Source: Valencia hispanica (Eukaryota > Chordata > Actinopteri > Cyprinodontiformes > Valenciidae). From it: a stretch of 64,000 bases of DNA. Location: positions 3,558,321-3,622,320 of the forward strand of contig OY747713.1 in assembly GCA_963556495.2 (NCBI GenBank), in the 5' to 3' direction. The notes under the pieces were generated by a model. That model worked only from the letters and a program-made list of their open reading frames with translations, did not search any database and had not been told where the DNA came from. The translations under genes were made by a program, and so were the position numbers. How positions within the stretch are numbered: the first letter of the stretch is position 1; each line of letters starts with the position of its first letter. This document shows, in pieces, positions 11,801 to 22,021 of the stretch.

Positions 11801-14800
11801 TCTATGTTTTAATAAAAAAGTACAAAAACACAGGAGCTCCTGCCAGGACTACTTTCTATGTTTTAATAAAAAAGTACAAAAACACAGGAGCTCCTGCCAG
11901 GACTACTTTCTATGTTTTAATAAAAAAGTACAAAAACACAGGAGCTCCTGCCAGGACTACTTTCTATGTTTTAATAAAAAAGTACACAAAACACAGGAGC
12001 TCCTGCCAGGACTACTTTCTATGTTTTAATAAAAAAGTACAAAAACACAGGAGCTCCTGCCAGGACTACTTTCTATGTTTTAATAAAAAAGTACAAAAAC
12101 ACAGGAGCTCCTGCCAGGACTACTTTCTATGTTTTAATAAAAAAGTACAAAAACACAGGAGCTCCTGCCAGGACTACTTTCTATGTTTTAATAAAAAAGT
12201 ACAAAAACACAGGAGCTCCTGCCAGGTTTTAATAAAAGTCTACTTTCTATGTTTTAATAAAAAAGTACAAAAACACAGGAGCTCCTGCCAGGACTACTTT
12301 CTATGTTTTAATAAAAAAGTACAAAAACACAGGAGCTCCTGCCAGGACTACTTTCTATGTTTTAATAAAAAAGTACAAAAACACAGGAGCTCCTGCCAGG
12401 ACTACTTTCTATGTTTTAATAAAAAAGTACAAAAACACAGGAGCTCCTGCCAGGACTACTTTCTATGTTTTAATAAAAAAGTACAAAAACACAGGAGCTC
12501 CTGCCAGGACTACTTTCTATGTTTTAATAAAAAAGTACAAAAACACAGGAGCTCCTGCCAGGACTACTTTCTATGTTTTAATAAAAAAGTACACAAAACA
12601 CAGGAGCTCCTGCCAGGACTACTTTCTATGTTTTAATAAAAAAGTTCACAAAACACAGGAGCTCCTGCCAGGACTACTTTCTATGTTTATAATAAAAAAG
12701 TACACAAAACACAGGAGCTCCTGCCAAGACTACTTTCTATGTTTTAATAAAAAAGTACAAAAACACAGGAGCTCCTGCCAGGACTACTTTCTATGTTTTA
12801 ATAAAAAAGTACAAAAACACAGGAGCTCCTGCCAGGACTACTTTCTATGTTTTAATAAAAAAGTACAAAAACACAGGAGCTCCTGCCAGGACTACTTTCT
12901 ATGTTTTAATAAAAAAGTACACAAAACACAGGAGGAGCTCCTGCCAGGACTACTTTCTATGTTTTAATAAAAAAGTACAAAAACACAGGAGCTCCTGCCA
13001 GGACTACTTTCTATGTTTTAATAAAAAAGTACACAAAACACAGGAGCTCCTGCCAGGACTACTTTCTATGTTTTAATAAAAAAGTACACAAAACACAGGA
13101 GCTCCTGCCAGGACTACTTTCTATGTTTAAAATAAAAAAGTACACAAAACACAGGAGCTCCTGCCAGGACTACTTTCTATGTTTAAAATAAAAAAGTACA
13201 CAAAACACAGGAGCTCCTGCCAGGACTACTTTCTATGTTTTAATAAAAAAGTACACAAAACACAGGAGCTCCTGCCAGGACTACTTTCTATGTTTAAAAT
13301 AAAAAAGTACAAAAACACAGGAGCTCCTGCCATTACTACTTTCTATGTTTTAATAAAAAAGTACAAAAACACAGGAGCTCCTGCCAAGACTACTTTCTAT
13401 GTTTAAAATAAAAAAGTACACAAAACACAGGAGCTCCTGCCAGGACTACTTTCTATGTTTTAATAAAAAAGTACAAAAACACAGGAGCTCCTGCCAGGAC
13501 TACTTTCTATGTTTAAAATAAAAAAGTACACAAAACACAGGAGCTCCTGCCAGGACTACTTTCTATGTTTTAATAAAAAAGTACAAAAACACAGGAGCTC
13601 CTGCCAGGACTACTTTCTATGTTTAAAATAAAAAAGTACACAAAACACAGGAGCTCCTGCCAGGACTACTTTCTATGTTTTAATAAAAAAGTACAAAAAC
13701 ACAGGAGCTCCTGCCAGGACTACTTTCTATGTTTTAATAAAAAGGTACACAAAACACAGGAGCTCCTGCCAGGACTACTTTCTGTGTTTTAATAAAAAAG
13801 TACAAAAACACAGGAGCTCCTGCCAGGACTACTTTCTATGTTTTAATAAAAAAGTACAAAAACACAGGAGCTCCTGCCAGGACTACTTTCTATGTTTTAA
13901 TAAAAAAGTTCACAAAACACAGGAGCTCCTGCCAGGACTACTTTCTATGTTTTAATAAAAAAGTTCACAAAACACAGGAGCTCCTGCCAGGACTACTTTC
14001 TATGTTTAAAATAAAAAAGTACAAAAACACAGGAGCTCCTGCCAGGACTACTTTCTATGTTTTAATAAAAAAGTACAAAAACACAGGAGCTCTGTTCTAG
14101 GGGTACCTTCTATGGTAAAGTTACTTTCTATGTATATAAAATGTATATATATTAAATGTATGACGTTTTTGTTGTTTTTTTCTTCAACTTTTAGAAAAGT
14201 GAATTATCTTTAGAAGCAGTGGCGGCTGGTGAAAAATATTCTTGGTGGGGCTGTTTTTTAATCAAACTTGTACGCAAAGCTCAGAAAGCACAACTCCACT
14301 ATTTCCTGAACTAAGTACAGCTCTTTTATTTCCTGTCTTAAATCACTAGATAAACTGATTAATCCAGGTGTGTCTGACCATTGTTGTTGTGACCACTGAG
14401 GTCAGACACACCTGGATTGATCACTTTGTCCAATACAGACAGGAAATAAAAGGCCTCAGGAAGTAGTGGAGCTGTGCGTATAGCTTATCAAGTCATTTTC
14501 AATAATCATCCCAAAACAATTGAACATAAACGGCTGGATACCAGAACTATGTGAAATACTGATTATTTTAATGCCAATATTAACAACTTGAGGCATTTTT
14601 ACTCTAAACATAAATACAATATTGCACAGACAAGTTTAGAACCAAACTGGAAACAAATAACTTATTAGGTTTACACAAAAATTTTACACACAAAGCCGTT
14701 AACTCTTACAGCAGCGCCCCCTTGTGGCAGATAAATCACACTGCCAATGTCACCACCAGATATCTTGCCCGCCTTCACACCAGCCTTGGGGCGATTTCTC

Positions 14801-17630
14801 TATCGCCCTTCATGAGTCCGAATCAACGACGCTGATTGGATAAATTCCTGTTGCTATGTGCGAATTTCTTGTCAGTGATTGGCGGCTGCTGCACAGCTTG
14901 GGCGATCTTTCTGTCCCCCAGTCGCTCAGCAGTGGGAGCTTTTTCTCAGAAAATATATATTTTTATATATGATACTTTGTTACAAAGTTAAACACACAAT
15001 TAACTTAGAATATATGATTATTGTTAATTTAAAAAAATTACATCAAAATCAAAAACACTTGGGAATCACTGGGGTGGCGGCACCCTATCGCCCTCTATTG
15101 GCCAGCCGCCACTGCTTAGAAGTCCATCAGCCTTTTTTTTTTTTGCTCTTTCACGATAGAAGAAAGTATCTCATTCAAATGTTTTTGTCCTTTTAAGTTT
15201 AATGATCATTTCTGCTTTTCCGAAAGAAACATCCAGCAACCGAGAGAAGTGGGCCGACAACGAACACTCTCGAAGATCTCAAAGACTCGCGAGGCCGAGA
15301 TCCGGAAGATCCTGCGGGCCAACCTGCAGAATACCCGGCAGCGGGTGAGGAAGACGTCTGACAGCCGTGGACGTGACGACGATGAAGGTGATGATGATGA
15401 TGATGATGGTGTTTCTGATCCTCGTCCTTGTTTTGTTTTTCCCCTCTCCCTCTCAGCTGCGCTCGTACAGCAGACACGACCTCTTCATGGACCCGTTTGA
15501 AGACGGCATGAGCGAGGTCCGGTTCAGGAGGCAGCGGGTGGAGATGGAAAGGAGGGTGAGTTCTAGCTCCGGTTCTGAATCGGTGTGTGGGGGGGGGGGG
15601 GGAGCTTCATTTTCAGCATAAAACAGTAGAAAAAGCCCGGTTCTACATCAGGTCCAAGTGGTACCTCGGTCAGAACCCACCAACCAGATCTCTGGTGATA
15701 CCTTCCTTCCTTGTTTCCTGTCTCTCGCAGATGAGCCACTACCTCACAGTCCCTGCAAAGCGACAGGAGACCCCCTCTGTGAGGAAAGTTTGGTTTGAAC
15801 CAGGTCAGTTTCCATGGAACTTTCTGTCACAAAGCCTCGACTATAAGATTTATATCAAAAAAATGAAAACATTTAAACTATTTTACTGAAATGTTATAAC
15901 ATCCTCAGACAAAGGAGACGATAGATCCAGAAACAAACTGACATTAGAGCTACCAGGTTGTATTTTATCATTTATATAAAAAGCTTTAGTTAAAAACTTA
16001 AAATATCTTCCTTTGTTCTAAAATATTAAAATAAACAGAAATATTTTGGATTCATTGTGTTCATTCTTTTAAATATTTAAAGAATAATCAAAGTTAATTT
16101 CCAAATATAATTTCCCAAGGAGGAGTTAGCATTTTTTATATAAATATCCCAGTAATTAAACGCACAAATGTTTAACTGCTGTTTTTTTTTAAATTTTTAA
16201 ATTCTTTTTATTTCTCTTCTGAACAAAGTTAAAATATGTTAATTTTGTCCCATTCTTCCTGAAAACACATCTGCTTTAATGGTTGCCAACAGCGAGAGGT
16301 CGCATCCATATTTTTTGGCCTCCGAGTTCTGCAACTTTCTCGGTTTGATCGGATCAGAACTTTAGGCAGGCCGGTCCAGCAGCCCTACCCTCGTCTTCCT
16401 CAGCTACCTCACAGGACTGTGTGCACAAACGGCTTTTATCAGCCGCAGAACCTGAGTGCAGAATGTGGTTCTAAATCGCCTCGGTGGAAAATGATGGACG
16501 TCCCTGGAGAAAACGTGGTCCTGAAGGCATTAGATGTTGCTCTGAATCTGGAGATCTACCAGCTGCTGATGGATCCAGAACCATCTAACGGATTGCTGCT
16601 GTGGTTTCATGATGTCCTCCTCTGCAGAATGATTTTCTCACATGCATCTGTGCACTTGAGATGCAGAGTTTTCCAACAAGTTGAAATCTTTCCATAAGTT
16701 CCACAGCTTTGTCAGCAGGTTGATGTTCTCCCAGTGCAACGTCTAAGAAACCAAATAATTAAACATCATAAAACTCTAAACACAAATGATATGCCTTCCA
16801 AATCTCTTCACCGAACAGAGATGCTCTTACAAAGTTTGTCCACCAGAGAGCGCTGTGAACTACTCTGAATGTCCATTGTAAGCTGCAGGAATGGATCAGG
16901 TATGGAGGACCGTCCCTGCCAAAATGGACAATAAATAAATAAATGTGGAAATAATAAATAAATGGGTAAATAGAACTGAGAGAAAATAAACTAACTGTGG
17001 GAATGAATACATTTTATCATGTATTTCCACATTTATTTATTAACAAATTTTTTTTTTCACATTTATTTCTATATGTATTTACAATTTTATTTATTTATTT
17101 CCACATTTATTTATGTAATTCCTCATTTATTTATTTATTTATTGTGAATTTTGGAAGGGATGTTCCTCCATAATCAGGGAGGCTCTGGTTTAAATCTGAT
17201 TTAAACCAGAAAGTTAAAAATGTTTATAAATGAAACCTGAGTCTGATGATGAGTTATTGAAAGGGAGATGAAATCATGTTTTCTCTAATATTTGCTGTTT
17301 TCTCTGCAGAATTAAATTTTTTTTTTCTTCTCATCTTTAGTAATTCTGTTTTGTTTTTTTTATTAAAAATGAAATAAAGAATTGTTTTTCTCTGATTTCT
17401 GTTTATTTTCAGAGCACAAAGTTTACACCTACGACGACAGCGAGAGTCCCGTGGGCGGAGCTCATGAGTTAAGTCCCCGCCCCTCAGATGACACCGCCCT
17501 GCTGGACGAGTCAGATCGCCGCGCCGTGCCGCAGTCCGACGACCAATCGGAGAGGCAGAAACCGTCTCGCTGCCTCAGCGATCCCGGTCCGAATGAGGAT
17601 GAGGAAGGGGGAGGCTTTTTCTTGTCGTGA
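2839..17630 (+). CDS. slc9a1: Sodium/hydrogen exchanger 1 (NHE1), C-terminal eight coding exons
   Basis: Plasma-membrane exchanger swapping internal H+ for external Na+. Exons: 2839-3035, 3170-3259, 3376-3446, 4757-4912, 15227-15344, 15457-15555, 15731-15803 and 17413-17630 (stop 17628-17630). All have AG/GT borders and join in phase to about 339 residues; upstream exons lie left of the window. The first exon ends the transport domain ([20 protein letters not shown]). Next come [14 protein letters not shown] and the near-invariant [20 protein letters not shown], where CHP binds. The calmodulin-binding helix follows ([16 protein letters not shown]), then the LTVP calcineurin-docking word, and the tail ends [15 protein letters not shown]. 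Matches to NHE1 are much closer than to NHE2 or NHE3. The distal tail is shorter than in mammals and lacks the RIGSDP 14-3-3 site. Fish have two copies (slc9a1a, slc9a1b); I cannot say which this is. Confidence 0.95.
3650..4260 (+). mobile_element. Tc1-like transposase 3' remnant
   Basis: Degenerate plus-strand Tc1 transposase sequence inside slc9a1 intron 3447-4756. Recognisable pieces are the [13 protein letters not shown] region (3685-3715), a QQDIHP-like catalytic-aspartate area and [13 protein letters not shown] (3898-3935), the canonical Tc1 block before the last catalytic acid. Several deletions and frame changes break it. After about 4080 the match fades into the 3' untranslated part of the element. 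It is unrelated in sequence detail to the Tc1 at 1-820, so it belongs to a second, older family. The remainder of this intron (4261-4756) shows no further feature. Confidence 0.75.
5083..14093 (+). repeat. Nine-kilobase minisatellite, 54-56-bp unit, in slc9a1 intron
   Basis: About 9,010 bp of head-to-tail repeats, roughly 165 units by division (not counted one by one). The main unit is 54 bp, with 55-56-bp variants differing where GTACAAAAACAC becomes GTACACAAAACAC or where TTTTAATAAA becomes TTTATAATAAA or TTTAAAATAAA. Nearly every unit contains the 12-bp perfect palindrome CAGGAGCTCCTG (a SacI site) and a plus-strand AATAAA. Long runs of identical 54-mers (for example 6655-7260 and 10265-10800) point to recent homogenisation. 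Scrambled units occur near 6450, 8285, 10820, 11500 and 12225. Because 54 is a multiple of three, two forward frames stay open and produce artificial long reading frames. It lies wholly in the intron 4913-15226, in the transcribed sense orientation. Confidence 0.98.
14217..15114. mobile_element. Non-autonomous hAT-like element with internal hairpin
   Basis: The ends are inverted copies, CAGTGGCGGCTGG at the left and CCAGCCGCCACTG at the right. The flanks are TTTAGAAG (14209-14216) and CTTAGAAG (15115-15122), an 8-bp target duplication with one mismatch. There is no transposase. Inside is a 19-bp perfect stem at 14361-14379 and 14400-14418 with a 20-nt loop, itself part of a wider foldback between about 14270 and 14480. 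The element sits immediately downstream of the minisatellite in the same slc9a1 intron. Confidence 0.75.
16260..16690. repeat. Unclassified dispersed repeat in slc9a1 intron
   Basis: A higher-GC island with no stop-free frame of note, lying between AT-rich intronic flanks. Its wording resembles a family common in fish intergenic DNA, but I could not place its class or its ends. The flanking parts of the intron 15804-17412 (15804-16259 and 16691-16895) show nothing else. Confidence 0.3.
16896..17176. mobile_element. Palindromic MITE with TAAA-rich core, copy 1
   Basis: Left and right arms are inverted copies: TATGGAGGACCGTCCCTGCC with AAAATGGACAATAAATAAAT on the left, and the reverse complement of the same words around 17120-17170. 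The core is ATAAATAAAT-rich and read in both directions. No coding capacity. A second copy with the same arm words lies at 60306-60490, about 43 kb away, so this is a mobile family and not a local palindrome. Confidence 0.65.
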
Positions 17631-17712
17631 TGAAGGATGCCCGTCCGGACCGACTTTACATCTGATTGAGTCACCAGTCAGAGGTTAATTGCATAAAGAC
17701 GTTTCAAGACTG

Positions 17713-17718
17713 GAATAA
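17713..17718 (+). terminator. Candidate slc9a1 polyadenylation signal
   Basis: The first AATAAA downstream of the slc9a1 stop, 83 bp after it. Another candidate is in TTAAATAAAACTGG near 17930, and a third (TTTAATAAAG) is at about 20467 beyond several repeats. I cannot tell from sequence alone which is used. Confidence 0.4.
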
Positions 17719-18760
17719 AGATGAAGGAAAAAGAAACCAAGATCCAAAGAAAAACCTTTAAAAGCCTCCAGAACTTCTGGGAAACACCTGGAGGGAAAAA
17801 CGGAAAGAAGTGATGATGGGATAACATAGATGTAGAATAATCAGAATCAGATGAGCTTCAGTTGTCGACCTCTAGGTGTTGACGGGACGCTGAGGATGAA
17901 TCCTGCTGCAGGACTCGTCCCGAATGGCCTTAAATAAAACTGGTTCTGATGTGTCCCTCAGACGTTCTCTGTGTCCGCTGACTTTCACTCGCTGCTCTAG
18001 CTGACTGTCGGATGCTTCGGTAGCTGCCCGATAAAGATATTAGAACACTTGCGCCCTCTGGTGGCTGTCTTAGACGTGCCGGCTCCTTGCAAATGAAATC
18101 ATTCATCATCTGTGTCGCTGCCTGCATGTGGACCAAACTCCGTCCAGCTCTAACCGTTCCTCCTGGGTCCTGAACTGTGTGTTTCAGTGTAAATCCGTTT
18201 AAAGCTCCACCTTTGTGTAGTTTTCTCTGCACCACAGCAGACTCCCTGTATGGGACCAAATTATCCTGCACACGAAAGGCTGCCGAGCTGGATCTGTAGT
18301 GATCGTGTTTCACTAATCGTGTGTTTTTGTAAAGCGAGCTTGTGCCTTATTCAGTTGCACTCGATTTACCCTAATTTAATTGGATAAATCGAACATAAAC
18401 TTGGCCTCAACATATTTTTCCTTCTAATGAAAAGGATTTAGTAAAAAATATTTCTTTAAAGGAGTCATGACCTGTCAGTGTCACTTTTCCACAAGAAAAA
18501 AAAATGTATGTTATGATTGCCTAACGAATATACACTGGCCGGGAAGCCGATATTTAAAAGTGAAGCGTTTGTTTACCCCTGGGTTCGTCAACCAGCCCAC
18601 GCGCACTCAAATACGTGGTCTTAATTTCTGGCCGACTTGACGTCAAGTCGGCACAGGATATACCATATATAGACATCGCAGATCTATGCTGCAGGAAGCC
18701 CGCCCTGCCCCTCGCCCCCCTCCCCCTCCTATTCAGTCGAGCGCCGCCATTACTGAATTC
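17719..18760. other. slc9a1 3' flank or 3' UTR; CRE-centred palindrome near its end
   Basis: No protein-coding gene is supported here. The segment is moderately GC-rich with short antisense open frames but no splice structure. Its last 130 bp hold a perfect 22-bp palindrome at 18631-18652 (half-site GCCGACTTGAC) with the CRE octamer TGACGTCA at its centre, followed by C-rich words (18700-18730) like GC boxes. This could be promoter-like, but no exon can be attached to it. Confidence 0.4.
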
Positions 18761-19041
18761 TAGTGATGGGAATTCCAGCTCTTTTTGGAGAGCCAGATCT
18801 TTTGGCTTGGCTCACCATAAAGAACCGGCTTTTTCGGCTCCCAAGTGGCTCCTCAGATTTTCTGTTGCTTAAAATGTATGTATCACCAAAATTAATGCAA
18901 AACGATGTGTACCAAATGTACCAAAACAAGCGGGGGGGAATAAAAAAATAAAAAAACAGCTCCCAGTGACGAGCCGGCTCCAATCGTTCGCTCCATAGAG
19001 TTAGCTCTTAGAGCCGGTTCGTTCGCGACCGACACATCATT
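18761..19041. mobile_element. Short hAT-like MITE
   Basis: It starts TAGTGATGGGAATTCC and ends CGACACATCAT, with inner words CGGCTC and GAGCCG repeated in opposite orientation near both ends (18790-18845 and 18965-19020). Non-coding. A convincing 8-bp target duplication was not found. A GTAAGG donor-like word at 19266 follows some way downstream, but no matching exon was identified in 19042-19553. Confidence 0.5.
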
Positions 19042-19553
19042 GATTCGAAGTACGAACTCCACGGTGAAAGATGCAGAAACGTAGTGCAACACGTGAGTTG
19101 CTCTGTTGTTGACCGCCAGAATCAACATGGAAATATTTTTTCTATTTTTCTTTTACGCCGGAATCCTTTACGAATTTGGGACAATATCAGGCGAAGTTGG
19201 CATCGAAGCTCCGTTTGGAAAAAGGGGCCATTCCAACAATCAGAGACTTGCCTGCAATTGAAACGGTAAGGCTGTGTTTTTATTGCTCTGCTGTGTTTAA
19301 CAAACAGCAGCTAACTGCTAATGTGGCTATTGTATGCTAGCGGGAGTAGTAGATATGGGTTAGATATGCTGAAGCGTTACCTGCGGTGTCAACCCCCCTC
19401 CTTCCTGCCACCAATCAACGCGCCCCTCATTTGCATTATTACAATGCCCGTCCACGACAGCCAAAGTATCGCATCATTATGACTCCTTTAATAATAAAAA
19501 TCGGTCCCATCATTCTGAACGATCTTCAAACAGCTGACCAAAGATCCGGTTCC

Positions 19554-20250
19554 CAGGGCCGACCCAAAGTCTTATAGGGCCTTAAGCGGATTTAGACTTT
19601 GGGCGGGGGGGGGGCTTCATCCTGTTAAGATCCCCCCAACTGCGTTTCAATCCAGATTTGGTCTAATCTGGGAGAGGAGGCCGAGTTTAATTGGCGGATC
19701 CCAAAATCAATTAGGGATTATTGTTTTCTGAGACAATCTGAGGCTCAAACACAAAAAATAGGTTAAACTTGTAGCATCGGATGGTAACACAACAAACAAT
19801 GAAGTTTTAAAAGTAATTAAAAAGAATTAACTTCTAATGTAAGAAAAAAAAATTTAATGTATCCATCCATCCATCCATGATTTATGCCGTCTATCCTTGG
19901 GGGGTTGCAGGGGGGCTGGTGCTTATCTTCAGCGGCCATTAGTCTAGAGGCGTTAGAGGGTAGTTCCTGGACAGGTTTGCCAGTCCATCACAGAAATTTC
20001 AATTTATTTAAATTATAATTAATTTAAATAAATATCAATTTATTAAATAAAAATATTATAAAATAATTTGCTACAAAGTAAACTTGCCAAGTTTTTTAAC
20101 TCAACATTTTTAAACAATTGAAAATTTAAATCGAATTTAATAATTTTCTCAGTAAACAAAGTTTCAAATATGTAGTCTGTGTTCAATTTCAACATTTATG
20201 GGAGGCCCCAGATGGTTAGGGGGCCCGAAGCAGTGGCTTAGTTCGCTTAG
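19554..20250 (+). mobile_element. Non-autonomous hAT-like element, copy with degraded right end
   Basis: It starts CAGGGCCGACCCAAAGTC and carries the same interior, in opposite orientation, as the intact element at 42419-43140, including the ATCCATCC run and the GGGGGCTGGTGC stretch that resembles a LINE tail. The right end is lost around 20250. Non-coding. Confidence 0.7.
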
Positions 20251-21955
20251 ACTCACCGCGTTCCCTCAAGGACTGGAACCCGGATCGTCGGATCCCGGCC
20301 GCTGATGGAAAACATGGACTCCTGTTTGGAGCGTCATGTTCCTCCTAACTGAGCTTTAAAGGGTTTAGCTTCTGCTGCCTGCGCTTCCTGTGTCACGTGT
20401 TTTTTTTGTGTGTTTTTTTTTTTTGTTTTTTTATATTCCGTGTTGTAAAAACATGAAGGAAAGATTTAATAAAGTAAAGGTTTACTGCTAAACTGGTTCA
20501 GTTTCTTGTTTGTTGAGGTAAAGAACAGATGATGGCAGATGAACATAAAAAAAAAATATGTAGCAAACACCTGATTCATTTTAAATGATCTTCAATCTGA
20601 AGAAGCTGAATAGAGAACTACATATAAACAATTGAGTTAAAGGACTGCACCTAAAATACGAACAGTCTCATAACTTCCTCCTGCTCCACATGGAGCTGGA
20701 ATGATCGCCTGCTTGTCTGTTATCAAACCGTAGGATCGCTGCAGAAGTTTTTGTCATAAGGTTTTGGATTTTTGCCTCGGACAGACGACTTCTCATGGGG
20801 GCTTAGATGTTGTTCTATATGGCAATATTTGTGCCACCAACTTGAGCGGGCAGTGAGACTGAATATATTTTGTTAAGAATACGAGTAGGATGGCTTACTT
20901 TGTGCATTTTTTAAATATTTCCAAATTTCTTAAGCAACTATATGACGTGTAAAAAAAAATGATTGTCTCATTTTCAGGATTTTATTTCTCCCAGCTTCTA
21001 AATGGAAACACCAAGCCCTCTGGTGTTATTATCAAGGGACAACTATAACAGAGCAGATGTTGCTGTTCATTGACATAGATATGTGCTCTCAGATCAGTCT
21101 CATGCCGCGCGCTCAAGTTGGTGGCACAAACATTACGCCATAGTTCTGGAGGCTGAATGCGCGCTCCACCACCACACTGGAGACACCGCTTCAGCCAAAG
21201 TTTGGAAATCAGGGAACATTTCTCCAACTGAAGTGAACAGAAGTCAGAAAGAGTCTCTGAACGAGCCGCTTCCTGACCCGCAAGCTTCAGCGAGAGGAAA
21301 TCCCCCAGCATGCACCGGTGGTCGGCTCGACACCGGGCTCCTGGGAGCGACGCGCTCCAAAGCCTCGGTAACTCTTCAACGCGCCGTCAGCTCCCGGTTA
21401 GCGAGATGCATTGAGTATGGTGTCCCGGTCTAAAATGATCTTGAAGTGAAGTTGAAAATGTCTGCATATTTGCAACAAGTGGTCAGGGGCATGAAAACTA
21501 ATCTGTCAAAATGACCGGCTTTGAGATTTTTCTGTCACTGGATTTTTATTTATTTATGGTCAAATACGGAAACTATCCAGTTAACGCGACCCCTGCCCCA
21601 CTGTACACGGTGAAACACCCCACAATCCTTCGCTGCATCACTATCACTGTCACATGACCCAGTTTCTCTGATCAGACAGATTTGTAAAAGGACTAACATC
21701 GGCCGATTACCAATGTTTTTTGCCGATATATCGTGCATCCCTACAAAAACCATTCAAAATGTGATATAGAATACGCCGGCATCAGTGGTAACCACTGCTG
21801 TGTTTTGGTTCTGTCACGTTTCCTCCTAAGGGGAGATGTTGGTGTGGAAAATGGTAAAAGAAAAAGTGCAGGAATGACGCATGTTGGACTTCTGCAAAGT
21901 TCTGATCTCAGAGGAAATCTCACTGACTCATAACAGGGAGCCTAAAGTCCCCAAC
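20251..21955. other. Intergenic region upstream of fabp10 type gene
   Basis: No gene is supported. It is AT-rich up to 20960. A more GC-rich stretch at 21050-21440 has overlapping open frames on both strands but no recognisable protein. The words GGCCGATTACCAATG and GCATCCCTAC near 21700-21745 look like the end of a hAT-type MITE. The 200 bp before the fabp10 gene should contain its promoter; I see no clear TATA box. Confidence 0.5.
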
Positions 21956-22021
21956 ATGGCACCGGTTGCTGCTGATGTTACCGTGACTAAAACCTCCAAA
22001 CACACAACCCAACCTGCAGAC

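Noticed and set aside
5083..14093. Array resembling a CRISPR locus (regular repeats with a palindrome)
   Set aside because: There are no unique spacers; the entire unit repeats, the host is a vertebrate genome and no cas genes are present.
21083..21433. Overlapping open frames on both strands in GC-richer DNA upstream of fabp10
   Set aside because: No homology that I recognise and no consistent splice sites; most likely repeat or chance.
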